A DNA stretch of 64,000 nucleotides from Apricaphanius iberus (GCA_028564705.1 JAPXFQ010001301.1:682001-746000), one strand, 5' to 3'. Positions 1 through 11,842 are shown, counted from the first letter of the stretch. Numbers and translations: made by a program. Notes: generated by a model from the letters alone, not told the origin.

Positions 1-3000
1 ATATATTTGAATGCACATTTTGTTTTGACAAATAAGAATTGGTTTTAGTTTTAAAGTTTAAGATTAATTTTTCAGATGTTATTTATTGATTGTTAGCTAG
101 TCCACTTGATGCTGAGAGTAAATTTACAGGTCCTAAAACATTTTGGAACAGTTCTGATCATAGAATAATGGCATAATATATCATTTGATTAGTGGGGACT
201 CTGTAACTGACAATTTATTTAGATTTTTTGATTTTATTTTCTTTATTTTTTCCTTATTTTTCTTTTTTTTCTTTTTCTCTCTCAACCTTTATATATTTGG
301 TTCGACTTGGATTCTGACCCAGATTTCTGAACTGCGGTCTGCTTATTAATTAGAACTTTGGAAAAATGTTAATTTGAGAAGCTGGATTAAAGAAAACATG
401 ATTCAGTGGTAATTTATTTGACATTTCTAGAAGCTTCAATTCAATTTGGTGTTTATCATTGGAGCAACAAAAAAGAAGCCTGAGAGGATAATTGGGATAC
501 TGAAAAATGCTAGTTTTTGTTTTTATTTTAATGCTACTAGTTTGTGTTTAGAGAAATCTTATCTCTTGAACCTCTTTTATTGAATTGTTTTGTTTTTTTG
601 TTCTACTGCTAAGGGGAATTAGACTACTATGTATCCTACAAAAATTTAAGAGGAGTTTTAGTTGCAAAAATCAGTTTGACTATGTTTGATTCACTTCACA
701 GAATCGGACAGATGTTTTTGAAGTATGAACTGTTTCGTTATTTACAATCAGAATATTTGGGCAAGTTAGCACATTTGGGTTTGTTTAAAGAGGAATCATA
801 TAAGCAAAAGTACTTTGAATTTATATTGGATTGTGTTAAAAAAACAAACAAGTACTTTAGGTTTGGCAATTTCTAACAATAAGCAACCACCTGGTTACTT
901 TCACATCAATTTGATCAGGGAATGAGACGTGCATGTTTTGCACTACGGTCTTAAAGTCCCACAGAAATATTTATAGGGAAGCTGTTTTGTCAGTGATTTA
1001 AATCTTGGATGTTTCTTTAGAAATATGGATAGAATTCGAAGTATAGCAAACTGAAGACTGTTTTTGTAAACTATGTTGTGTTTATCAGTTAGTACTGTTC
1101 TCTGATTTTGTTTTAAACATTTGATGTTTTTAATTTTGATATTTTTTTTGTCTGAGCCAGCTTGATTGAGATCCAGTACACTTAAGTGATGGGGAGTTTG
1201 GAGACTGGATCGTTATTGGTAATTGCTCAGATGGGAGGAGCTTCACAGGTAACCTTGATAACACCAACAACAGTTATAATTGGAGGGGAACCTAGTTGGA
1301 CATCTTTATCTCACTGTAAGTAGCATACTGATATTAGCAGAAATTATTAATTGATTGAAGGGACAGAGTCTGGGAAAAGTGGTGTGAAGTCTGAATTACA
1401 AAGGGGTTTACTTCAATATGAGCTATTCGTCTCAATTTCAGTGAAGCGGAACCAGGAGAGCCACTTTTCCATAGAGACTGTTTATAATAGGGACAGAAAA
1501 AAAGGGGATAGAACCTTTGCAGATGGTTATTGACTTTATTTTTGTTATTGCAATGTTTTAGAGGTGCTTTAGCAATATCTAACAGAAAAATCCAGCCTTT
1601 TTGTTTGTTTCTTTTTTTAATTTAATTTAATTTTTCTAAGAACTAAGTGTGTTGATAAAATATTGCGATGGTCAATCTTTATAAATATTAAATTTACACA
1701 TGAGATGGAAGAGACATTTATCAAATTGACAAAAATAGAGAAAGGCATTGCATTGATAAAGTATAGAATATAAATTGGATGAAAAAATGAAGGAAGCATT
1801 AATTAAAATAAGCAGGGGAAGAATTAGAACAACAGTTTAATTAGACATATAAGGATTAATTATCATTCCTGTTGGAGAGAGCAAACCTATTAATTAGTAT
1901 ATTTTTACCAGAATTAATACTGAAGAAATTATTACTAGTATAACTGATTAAAGTAAAATTAATAAAGAGCCCACATAGGCAGTCTGAGTGTGGAAGATAT
2001 TTAAATTCAGCATTCGAGGAAGGAGACTAATGAATATGAAAATAAAAAGTTTAAATAAAACTTGATTTGAATAGGCTGAGAGGATCGACTCTCTGTCTGT
2101 CTTTTGCTTCCTCTAATTATATATTTTTTCTCTTTTTCCCATCCCGCAATAGAGACCCCTCAGATAACATTCTTGAGATGTAATTTATGTTCCTGGGGAG
2201 ATAAGATGGGTGGGGGTGCGTGGGCTGATGACGGATAGTGCCAGGCGCCCGCCATAACTGCCAAAGAAAGAAAGATCTATACACCAGCGCAGAAGTTCAG
2301 CGCTGAACACAGAAGTTCAGCGCAGAAGTTCAGCTCCCACACCGGGGGGCACCAGTGACTGTATATTTTCAGGGGTGAACTGGAGGACACCCTAGGGGGG
2401 AGCATGTTTCCTCATGCTGAGCTGAACTTTCAAGGACAATATGTGTGAATCCACTTGGCTGGCGTGAAATGGACAGTTTCTGCTGAAGAAGTGATGATCA
2501 AAGACTGCTGATTCAATGTCAATGTTGCTGAACTAACCACAAGAGTTTCTGTTTGTCTGATCGAAGGTGGCCGAGGTTCCTCGAACTTTGATAACCCCAT
2601 GTCTTCCCCAGGATTATCTCCAGGTAAAATACCACAATTTACCGGGAACAAAATTTGGAAGGAAAAACTGGGCCGATAGCAGGGGGTTGCTGGCTGGTGA
2701 GAGAGACATTTTTTATTTTTTTTTTCTTATTTTTACGTTTCATCCACAGGGATGTACTAAATTTAAGAAAGGATATATTGTAATGGAACAGCTAAATCAA
2801 ACGTAAGTCAGAATTTTATTTGATTTCTAACAGAAAGAATGAATCAAAGTGCTTAACGGTTTAAGATAATTAAAAGGTTGAAATGGATAATAGAATAATT
2901 GATAACATTTAAAAGGAGGCATAGTAAAACAGACATAAGTGTCTTAAACTTGATAAATAGAATAAGTAAATAAAAGAATCAATTTGGGTGAACAAGCAAA

Positions 3001-4525
3001 TGGATAGTAATCAGTTGAACTGTAGACAAAAAAGTAAACTCTTGAGCCTGCTCTTGCTTTTAAATTCATTAATGAGGGAGGTGTTTTGGTTTAGTTTTCA
3101 GGAATAACAACGGTGTTGCACCAAAATAAGATGGATTTGCTCTTTCCCCAGGGATTACTTTTTAATTAGATGGGTGAAATAATTTCTCAGCACAATACAG
3201 TTGGATTAGATTGAAAAGGAGTGATCACAAGACCGGATCAAAAAACTGTCATTTTTAGATGTTTACAAGCTTATGCCCCCAGGATTCAGCAGCACGTGAG
3301 GAGCACACAGTCTCCTCTGGTCAAAGCTGACTACAGCTGCTGAAGGGGTCCAAGGTACGGCTCCAGGTCGAAGGCGTGAGGAGTCCAAGTGGTTCAGCCA
3401 GTTCCAGATGACAGCTGGGAACACACACAAAGTGCAGCTCCACGGCAACGACGAACCTGGTTGAGGATCAGCAGGAATCTACCTAAAGAGGGTCAAGAAG
3501 GTTTTGACCAAGCTGAATCGGAAGCTGAAGCCACAGGCGGCGGGGCCTAACTCACCCAGAAGGTTGTTTGGGTGGTGAAAGTAATCATCCAGTGTGATCT
3601 ATGTGCCATATGAGGGAGATGGGCAAATTGAAATTGCCATCTCAAAGAGGGATATACAGAAGAAGATCACAACTCATCAATCAGCTTCACAGCAGGTTTT
3701 GACCACCCCACATCGGTGGGGTAAGCTATTGGAAGAGGGACCAGCTGTGCATTTGTGTTTATTTGGGGGAAATGCTCAATTAATGAAGTAATTGGCATTT
3801 CAGAGAGTGGTTATCTGCATATATGGGAGTAAAACTGGAACACTAAAAAATAGGAGCCCTCCACACTGATCAGCTCTGTACATCGCTCTCCAGCTGCCAG
3901 GTGCCACCATTGGGGGGTTAACCACGAGAGAGAAGAAAGAAGAACAGAAGAAAAAAATATATAAAAGACTAAATAGACTCGAGGATTACATTTTTAAAGG
4001 GTTCTTAATACCTTCTATTTCACAGGTTTCTTAACACTTTAAGTTTGATTTATTTCAGGATATAACATAGTAAGAATGTATATGTTCATGGATTTTCTAA
4101 GCTTCTTCCACAAGTATTAACATGTATCAAGTCAGATTTAGATCAGATTTCAGATCTCTTCACATGTAAGACATTCTTATACATTTTTGGGTTTTGAATT
4201 TAGTTTGTGGGAATTGTTAAAATACATTTTTTGGTTAATGCCAAAAGAGGGTGAATTTATAATTAACAGATTTACATTTTTTTAATGGGAGTTAAGGTTA
4301 AAGGTACTTTAACAGTTTGTGTTTTGAATTTTAATCTGGAAGTCTTGTTGTGGTATCATATGAAAGACTTCATGTTTTTAAACTGATGAAATTTCTTGGA
4401 TTTGAGTTTTTTTCATTCTCAAAATGCTTTACAGGTTTTGATCTTAAGTTCTAAACACTAACCCTGAAGGAGAGTACAGAGAAGATATCAATCTATTTTC
4501 AAAAAAAAGATTGAAAAGAGGGAGT
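1..4525. other. AT-rich degenerate sequence, possibly internal part of an endogenous retroelement
   Basis: No open frame longer than about 80 codons and no recognisable gag, pol or env motif is visible. The stretch runs directly into a purine run (about 4514-4524) followed by a probable LTR, so at least its right part may be the decayed 3' internal region of an LTR element whose 5' end lies outside the window. A more GC-rich block at about 2150-3950 differs in composition from its AT-rich surroundings and may have been coding once. An alternative is plain intron with a solo LTR. The claim rests on the LTR and the purine run only. Confidence 0.3.
2286..2333. repeat. Short tandem repeat, AGAAGTTCAGCG-type unit
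   Basis: Three copies of a CAGAAGTTCAG core occur within 48 bp, with a CGCTGAAC spacer between the first two. It lies in the GC-richer block of the left region. Confidence 0.6.
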
Positions 4526-5164
4526 TGTGGTATTATTCTACATATGTTTTAAACTTCTATTATTCAGAAGGTAAAAGTTTGTTTGATATAGTTTGCATGG
4601 TTGTAAAAAATATATTGTCTGTCAGTATTTGTTATTGGGATAAGCTTTTAAGTCATAAAACTCTTGGGTAAGTTTTATTGCAGGCTGTAAAAACAGGATG
4701 TCTGTATAGATAAGGATGGAGGCCATAAATTAGGTCAGGAGGAAACCTTGGGACTAACGTGTGGTCTGATAAAGTTCTGGTGGGAGTATGTGTGACCTGT
4801 GAGGATCTCTGAGACAAAGAGTTTTGCTTAAGAAGGACCATAAACCATAAAACTCAGAATGCTCATCTTATGACTGCATAATTCTCTGACAGCCAATAAT
4901 GGTTAAGACACTGTATGGAAATGTTCTGATTGGAGGGAGAAGAAACGCCTAGAGTCCTGGCGAGGCCCGGTGTCTATAAAGTTGTGAAATGAAGATCATT
5001 CAATTGTCAGAAATATTGTCTGGCCCAGAGAAACTAGGGCATCTTTCTCTGTAAACTGCAATTTGTTAATCTGTTCAAAATAAATGTTAAGAACTGGAAA
5101 TTGGCTCCATTTTGTCTCTGCTTGAACATGCACTGAATTAATTTTGATAATATTTAATTCAACA
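4526..5164 (+). mobile_element. Probable 3' or solo LTR of an endogenous retroelement
   Basis: The segment starts TGTGGTATTA and ends TTAATTCAACA, giving imperfect TG...CA inverted ends. A polypurine run (AAAAGAGGGAG) sits immediately upstream, as expected for plus-strand priming at a 3' LTR. Inside are a TATA box (TATAAA, 4975-4980) and a polyadenylation signal (AATAAA, 5079-5084) about 100 bp further on, a normal U3-R-U5 order. Length is about 640 bp. No second copy was found in the window, so it is either the 3' LTR of an element extending left beyond position 1 or a solo LTR. It is antisense to the SKT-family gene and lies about 170 bp downstream of the exon at 5339-5534. Boundaries are by eye. 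Confidence 0.55.
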
Positions 5165-5338
5165 GCAGCCAGACAGGACCAAAATGAAAAGTGCTGTAAA
5201 CTGTAAACTGTATTGTAATCAACTAAATCCAGTATTATGAGCTGCAACAAAAGGAGTGACACCAAATACAGAATTTCTTTAGGAAATAGTAATAAGTCAG
5301 ATGTACTGTATCTGTAGACTGCTTCAATGGTTCCTTAC

Positions 5339-5534
5339 CTGAGGTCCTCCAAGTCATAGTACACATTACGTCTGGTGTCCCTAATGCAGATGGCCATGTT
5401 TGGAGGCAGTAGCATCTTCATATTGAGCTGATGGGGGAAGGCTTTGACGAACAGAGCCCTCAGGGAGTCTTCACTGATTTCAGATGGAATCATGACCTGC
5501 TTTGTCTCCCCGCTATACTGCAGGAAAAGCACAC
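5339..5534 (-). CDS. SKT/SRCIN1 family exon: start of AIP3/Bud6-like domain
   Basis: This 196-bp internal exon is bounded by an acceptor (TGCTGTGGCAG before it) and a strong donor (CTCAG then GTAAGG). It opens with the second and third bases of a Gly codon supplied by the previous exon, then reads VLFLQYSGETKQ and later RALFVKAFPHQL and NVYYDLEDLR. These are the conserved landmarks of the AIP3-like domain in KIAA1217 and SRCIN1 (LYLQYGDETKQ, ALFVSAFPQQL, NVYYEL in human KIAA1217 as I recall it). About 65 residues are encoded, all in frame without stops. The exon ends after two bases of an Arg codon, so the next exon must start with one base; it was not found in 1-5338. The frame is intact and the phases fit, so I treat it as functional. 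Confidence 0.85.
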
Positions 5535-6176
5535 CTGCCACAGCACACACAGGTAGAGACCTTTACAGCAATAAACTATAACACTATAACTATGACAATA
5601 TAACAGGATGAACATTATTGATATTCAGTATTCAACTCAGGATTTCCATAATTCATATAAAGGAGGGTTTAAATCCATGTATTGGAATGAACTGTGAGTT
5701 GCTGCATTGATGATATCAAGAAATTAGACATTTTAGGTTCTTTTTCTGCATTGTAATTCCCCTCAATGATCACTAAATGCCTTAAACTTTGTTTAGTAAA
5801 TCGATGTTACTTCAATGGTAATGCATAAAAAGTTGTATGGGTGAGGAAGTCATTATATTTGGGGATGCCCAGCTTGGAGGCCCTTTCAGCAGAAAGAGAC
5901 ATTCTGCAAAACCACATAAATGAAACCTTGATCCATGCTGGTCAAGGCGGGTGTCAAGTCCCAGAACAGTAGATGAGAGCAAAAAACAAAAAATGAAGAG
6001 TTGCTCTCATGCCTTTTCATGTACTAAAATTCCTCAAGATACAAGATATTTCCTTTATTATATACTGTCATATAAAGGGAGAAAGCACAATTATTGTTTT
6101 AGCATTACTAAGGAGCTTGAAATAAAATTGCTCCTATCACACTCTTTTCTAATTTACCATTTCGCTATGTAAGCCA

Positions 6177-6192
6177 GTGTGTGTGTGTGTGT
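6177..6192. repeat. (GT)n microsatellite beside a splice donor
   Basis: Eight uninterrupted GT units, followed by a further GT-rich stretch to about 6203. On the gene strand this is a CA-rich tract starting within about 15 bases of the donor of the SKT-family exon at 6215-6410. Confidence 0.8.
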
Positions 6193-6214
6193 AATTGTGT
6201 GTTTTTATGTCTAC

Positions 6215-6410
6215 CTTGTGGCTTCTCTCTTGTTTGACAGCAGGAACGTGCTGCAGGTAGACTTGATCTGGCTTTACACCCTCGTGTAAAGGGGACTGAT
6301 GTAGACAGAAGCTCTCCATCAGACATAGTCTCTAAAAGCCAAGGGTCCTGCTCTTTGGCCAAACTCTCCCCACCTGAAGAGTCAAGGCTTTTAGGGGATT
6401 GATTTGTTCC
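6215..6410 (-). CDS. SKT/SRCIN1 family exon: basic RxSLP motif region
   Basis: This 196-bp exon starts after a good acceptor (TTTTTTGTTTTCAG) and ends CCACAAG before the donor GTAGAC. Only one frame is open through it. It reads SPKSLDSSGGE at the start, then LETMSDGELL, FTRGCKARSSLPAARS and QTREKPQ. Human KIAA1217 has a matching block with MSEGD, FSRG, RASLPVVRS and QTKERSLG just before the AIP3-like domain. The last base supplies the first position of the Gly codon completed by the exon at 5339-5534, giving the conserved G-V-L-x-L-Q junction. The intron to the next exon is 680 bp; the intron before this exon is 49.6 kb. The cysteines in ARSCCQT replace the Ser/Thr/Asn of better-known homologues. 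Confidence 0.85.
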
Positions 6411-6893
6411 CTGAAAACAAAAAAAGCATTAAGCACTGAGGTTAAAACAGAGCAAAACAACAGAAACATATCTCTAAACTGCAAAACATAATTAGACACA
6501 ATTTTTTAACCAAAGATTATCTTGGAAAGTAATATAATCTCTATAGTGATCTGTAGTCAGGTTTTAAACATACTTGAAGAAGTATATTACTTTGATAAGT
6601 AATTTAAACGACAAGTACTGTATCTCAGTAGTGATGCATCAAAACATGTTTTTTGTTTGTAATCAAACTTTAGCATGAAAGAACATCACTTTTCTCCCTG
6701 GTAAACATTGGAATTCATGATCTTTATGCATTGTGTCAACAAAAAAAAAAACGTATTAACAGACTCCAATCTAGATTATTTTTGCCTTACAGAGACGTTG
6801 CGTGCTACTACTCTGTTTTTGTTATTCCTGGTTATAAAGTCTATAGATGATATAGTGAGGTGGGGTTTTGATCTATATTAAGGAGACTCTTAA

Positions 6894-7606
6894 AGGCCCA
6901 GTGTGTAACAAATTTGGCTTTTTATTAATAAAAATTAAGTGCTGCTTTCATAAATATGTATTTTACCGAGGTCTAATCACAATCGCATTATCATGAAAGC
7001 CTTCCCGTGTCTTACAATACGTTGTTTATAGATACAGAGGGTGCACCGCCCCCCATCAGAAGCTGTCATGTTGCATCGCCATCTTTGAATTTGTTAGCCG
7101 AAAGGGCTTAAACTTGTTAGCTTTAAGCGTTTTAGCCAGTGACGTCAGGGGGAGGGGGAGAGGTGAAGAGAAGAAACAAGCAACAAGCATAGAGGACCTT
7201 GGATCATAGTTTTCAGTTTCAATGGAGGACCATCCATACTCTTTGCCCGGTGAGAGGGAGGAAATCATTCCACAGAAGAGAAAAAGAAATAACCGGGAGA
7301 GAACAAAAATCTACATTGGTGGAGCATTTACCTAATGGAGACTATTCATAAGGGACACGAACTTGAAGACGGACGCGGAGGTTGCAGGCTTTCTGCTGGA
7401 CAATGAAATTTATGTTAGTGTTATGTTTGACACAGGACAGGTTAGTCCAGCAAATACTTGATCTGCCGTTTACCTCGGACAATTTACTCTGCGGCTTCCG
7501 TAGTAGTAATGATGTGTTATAACGGCAAGAAGCCAGAAAAAACTCCTCAGTTGCTTGCATTCACTGAGCGCACCACTAGTTGGAGGTAATTCTTACACAC
7601 GGGGGC
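6894..7606. mobile_element. TTAA-flanked MITE, piggyBac-type
   Basis: The two ends form an imperfect inverted repeat: AGGCCCAGTGTGTAACAA on the left, and GCCCCCGTGTGTAAGAA read on the opposite strand at the right. TTAA flanks both sides (6890-6893 and 7607-7610), the target duplication made by piggyBac superfamily transposases. The element is 713 bp with no transposase coding. I recognise the end sequence as a common fish MITE family. It lies inside the 49.6-kb SKT intron, close to its 3' end on the gene strand. Confidence 0.6.
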
Positions 7607-7752
7607 TTAAAGCCAAGAAGCTGACTTTCAGAAAAGTCTCCTGGAATGTGTGGGGGTCAAAATGACCCTTTCTCCCTAAATGTCGTTAATGATTCTTGCT
7701 GTTTACCGACCACCAAATGCTACAAATTATTTTATTCAAAATTGGTTAGGAT

Positions 7753-8505
7753 TGTTCTGAAGACAGGACTTTGATGCAGTTTCTAGCCTTGCCACTAGGA
7801 GGCGCGGCCGTTTTATGAGTAATGTTCATTTGGGATGTAAATGGAGGCAGGTGAAGAAGTGTAAATAGCAGAAGTAATTCTTTGAGGTAGGTTATGTGAT
7901 TTTTCCAAGTGTGTGCGTCCAAAAGGCTGGTAAGTTTGAATATATTTTATGCATGAGAAGAAAGATAGTTTGTTAAGTTATTGTTCTGAATATTTTCTGT
8001 TGCTCATTATCCCTAGCAGAAGATATTGCTAACTAAGCTAAGCTCTCATGTGATAAATTGATTTTGCATATGTTTAGCTACGTTCTTTGCTTCTTTTGTA
8101 TTTAGAAATGACTGAAATACAAGACCTGACCTATTAAAGATAATTTAGTTTCTTTATTATTTAATATTACTTGAGTTAGAAGATGAGGCTTCCGGCCTAG
8201 CAGGAAGGCCTATAAAGGAAGGCCTATGAGACTAGTATATTAATGTAATATGTTAAGTAGCCTATACAAAGGATTACTGATGTTTATATTAGTCTGTAAT
8301 CTATGTTCTGTTTGTTTATTCTGTTTGTAGAACCACACAATACATATGCATACATTTATACCTTTTTCAAATCTGCCTAATAAAGAGCAAGACAATCATC
8401 ACCTGGCCTTATCATTTTGTCGAGGGTCATAAAGGCATTTAACCAGTGCACACCCTGCGATCACCACCATAAGAAACCGAACCCTACCATAATAACATTG
8501 TAAAA
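7753..8505 (+). mobile_element. BEL/Pao retrotransposon, 5' LTR
   Basis: It is 753 bp, starting TGTTCTGAAGACAGGACT and about 94% identical by eye to the segment at 13868-14618. The expected terminal CA has become AA. The 5 bases before it (AGGAT, 7748-7752) match the 5 bases after the 3' LTR, a target-site duplication of the length BEL/Pao integrases make. AATAAA-type signals occur near the 3' end (about 8380). Confidence 0.9.
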
Positions 8506-8510
8506 AATTT

Positions 8511-8526
8511 TGGTCCTTCGAGCTGG
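8511..8526 (+). promoter_or_regulatory. Probable primer binding site of the BEL/Pao element
   Basis: TGGTCCTTCGAGCTGG starts 5 bases after the 5' LTR. A TGG-initial sequence at this place is the usual tRNA primer site, and TGGTCCTTCGAGC is typical of BEL elements as I recall them. The tRNA was not assigned. Confidence 0.5.
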
Positions 8527-8548
8527 ATAGGGTGATTACAGTGTAAGG

Positions 8549-10090
8549 ATGGATTATGACCCCTAGAGATTAGGTGCACGTCCACGGAGGGTTGTGCGAC
8601 CACCAGGATGGATGACTGATTATGAAGGATATTCACTGCCATCCACTTCTATGCTGCAACAGCAGCAAACTAGAGAGGGATATGCCAAGATGACACCCCT
8701 CACTCAGACTCCTCGTTCTGTCTGAGCTTCAGGGCAAACACCAATGTTTCCCAGTCTCCCACAAGAGTTTATGGACATTGTGCAGAAGCTGCAGGAGGAT
8801 AACAGGCGACTTCATCTGATGGTAAGCGACATGAAGAAACAGTCTATCGTATGCACAGAAACCAGGGATCAGCATTTCAGCTGATGACACTTGGGTCTCC
8901 ACCACCCATTTAACCACCCAGCCTTATACCCTGAAACAAGTGCAACCCAATATGTCCTACACACATGATTTTGGTGAAGAATGGCCTCCACCACCACCTC
9001 CAGTTTTCCTCCAGAGTGAATATCCAGATCTACCCGAGGTACAGTCTGCTCCACCTTAACAGCCACCGTCTATGGTAAAAGAGCTTTGCCAACATTTACA
9101 GGAGCTACAGTTACAACAACAAACCTCAGTTGGAGCTACTAAAGTTCCTGACATCCAAACCACAGTCCACTCCCTTATTAACGTCACAAGCTGGACCTGG
9201 ACCTAGTTTGGATGCAAACCTGCTTTCCCCAACACCATCCCTGATCCCAGGCAGTAGATTACGACTCGCCCTAGATAATATTCTTCCCATCGATGCAACA
9301 GAGAGGTTTAAATATCAGGTGCTATGTGACCACCTTAAGTTTGAAGAAGATCTACTAATTGCTGACTCTTACAGTAATTTTTCTCGCCCCTACTCTGACA
9401 CAATGGCCTCCCTCACCAAACATTACGGTCAGTCTCTCACTCCAAAGAATAGCAGAGCTATGGATGAGCCCAACATCCGCCCAAGTGACATAACAGGATT
9501 CAGAAGATTTGCATTAAGAGTCTGTGCTTTGTCGGCATATTAGAGCAACTAGGGGAAGACGGACTTGTAGAGCTACAATGTGGATCCCATGTAGCAAGAC
9601 TGAGTAGAAAGCTACCCCAAGACCTCCGTGCTGCTTTTCGCCGCTACCTCTACCCACACAAAGATGGAATACTATCATTGAGAGAATTTGCGGAGTGGTT
9701 GGAGTACGAGCTGGTTATGCAAGAGGGTGGAAACCACTGAGAAAAGGTGGAGGAAATTCAGAGGGAAAGAAGCAGCATGAAAAGAGAAAAGAGAGCTGCG
9801 AAAAAGACTACCACTCTACTGCACGGTGCGATACACAATGCGGCCACTGAAAATTCCTCAGCTACAACCCCTTCCAGTTCTGCAGTTCAACATCAGCCGA
9901 AAGCTTACTGTCCTTATGTAATAACACTGTGCACTTCCTAGATCAGTGTTCCAAATTCAAGCTGCTAACGAAGGAGCAGATATCCACATTGATCAAGTCC
10001 ATTAATCGCTGCTGGCGTTGTGGCCGTCACCACCAGGCTGCTCAGTGTCGACTTAAGGTGCAGTGCAAGACATGCAAAGGAAAGCACCTA
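8549..10090 (+). pseudogene. BEL/Pao gag remnant with zinc knuckles
   Basis: Broken gag-like coding region downstream of the primer site. The longest open piece (9130-9543) contains RFKYQVLCDHLKFEEDLLIA followed by a Tyr/Ser-rich segment, typical of BEL capsid. A frameshifted stretch follows, and a further open frame from 9929 carries two zinc-knuckle-like motifs at about 10010-10090: CWRCGRHHQAAQC and CKTCKGKH. Gag would package element RNA in cytoplasmic particles. Stops and frame changes (for example TAG at about 9541) make it non-functional. Confidence 0.75.
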
Positions 10091-10516
10091 GAGGCCCTAC
10101 ATGAAGTAAACCTAAGAGCTGCTGTACCTAAACCATCATTGGAACACATCCCCAAGTTTGAGAGTAAACTATCTACTGATGTACTCTATCTAGATCGTCG
10201 TGCTGGCTGTAATCAAGTGCTTCTGAAAATAACCATGGTGCTTCTGCGGAATGGTAATCACACTCTAGAGACATTCGCCATATTGGATGATGGATCTGAG
10301 CAGACAATCCTTCTCCATAAGGCTGCTCAAAGGCTTAAGCTGCAGGGTACCACAGAGAGTCTTACTCTACGTACAGTGAGACAAGGATTGAGAACTTTGC
10401 ATGGTGCATCCGTGACAATTAATATCTCCCCGTCAGCCGACCATCCAAAACTTTTACCATTGAGAGAGCCTTTACAGCCGATGACCTGGGTTTGGCTGAG
10501 CATTCCTAACCGGTGA
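10091..10516 (+). pseudogene. BEL/Pao aspartic protease region
   Basis: It continues in the same frame as the zinc knuckles. The motif AILDDGSEQTIL at about 10277-10312 matches the active-site region of BEL/Pao retropepsins, which often read L-L-D-D/S-G-S. The enzyme would process the polyprotein. The frame ends at a stop at about 10516, before the reverse transcriptase region, so the polyprotein is interrupted. Confidence 0.7.
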
Positions 10517-10946
10517 AAACACTTCAGCAGAAATATAGACACTTCAGAAGGCTACCTTTACAGCCCTTCACAAATGCCCACCCACTCTTTCTGATCGGCT
10601 CAGACTGTCCCCACCTGGTCACACCCATCATACCTGTGCGTCTTGGCCCCTCCTGGGAGTCCAGCGGCAGTTAAGACTAGGCTTGGTTGGGTACTGCAAG
10701 GACCAGTCCCCTCTTTTCAGCACGGTGCAAGGTCACAACAATGCTTCTTTCTTTCAACCGCCTCACCTCAGGCAGAGCTTTTCAGGCAAGTAGAGAGGCT
10801 TTGGCAACTTGACACTTTGCCACACCGAAGTGAGAAGCTAGTGACACGGTCCCGGCGGGAGGAAAAAGCTATAAGACTTTTGGAATAAAAACAACAAACT
10901 AAATGTTTGGAAATGGAGTAAACAGATACGCAACCCCCTCAGTAAC

Positions 10947-11540
10947 ATGCATACACTCCAAGTGCCACCAGAAACAGTACTTCCCAGTCTACGTGGTACA
11001 GAGAATTGCCTCAGCAGAGATCCAGAGAAGGCGAAAGCCTATCAAGGAGAGATTACAAGGTTAGTCGAAGTTGGCTATGTCAAAGAAATAGGTGAAGAGG
11101 AAATAAAGAAATCAAAGGAATCATGGTTCATCCCCCATCACCTGGTGACACACAATGGAAAGAACCGTGTGGTCTTTAATTGCTTATTCACCTACAAAGG
11201 CCAGAACCTCAACGAGCTGCTGTTGCTGGGTCCTAATCTGGGAGCCTCACTGCTTGGTGTTCTGCTACGCTTCAGCGAGCACTCCTTCGCAATTAGCAGT
11301 GACATCAAAGGGATGTTCCACCAGGTGAGACTGCTGCCTAAAGACCGGCCCCTGCTGCGTTTCATCTCGCGTGCTCTACAAAAAGACAGCCATGCCAGGG
11401 TGTATGAGACATGTACAAGATCACAGCAACCAAGGGGATGAAGTTCATGACTCCATTGGAAGGAACTTCTATGTTGATAATTGGTTGCAAAGCTTTTCTT
11501 CTCTAGATGTGGCTACCAAGGTTGTAAACCGATTACGTCT
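10947..11540 (+). pseudogene. BEL/Pao reverse transcriptase, internally deleted
   Basis: The frame at 10947-11441 reads WFIPHHLVTHNGKNRVVFN, then LLGVLLRFSEHSFAISSDIK and MFHQVRLLPKDRPLLRF, the characteristic fingers and palm of BEL reverse transcriptases. The segment that should follow is missing. About 70 bp later another frame gives NFYVDNWLQS, the YVDD box with its second Asp changed to Asn. Part of the palm between these blocks has therefore been deleted, and the catalytic pair is broken. The copy cannot be autonomous. Confidence 0.8.
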
Positions 11541-11842
11541 CTTCTATTAGAGGGGGGATTAGAGCTCAGACAGTGGTCCAGCAAAACCCCAGATCTCGTT
11601 AGCCATTTACCAAACGAGCTAAGGTCAGAGAGCACCGAACAGTGGGTGAATCAAACCAATATGGACCCTCAAGAACCTGCTCTAGGCCTGCGGTGGATGT
11701 GCTACTCCGATATTCTGCAGTACAAGTCCAAGCACTAACCCCTCTACCATGAGAAATATTTACCGGGTTCTGGTAAGTCAATATGATCCATTAGGGTTTC
11801 TCAAACCCTTTACTACCAGTATCTCAACAGGCATATGGAAGT

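Noticed and set aside
1000..1022. Minus-strand acceptor-like site followed by codons for Asn-Ile-Gln-Asp in the phase expected for the next SKT exon
   Set aside because: The match to the family's NIQD is only four residues and is followed three codons later by a stop. A four-residue match in 5 kb is likely by chance.
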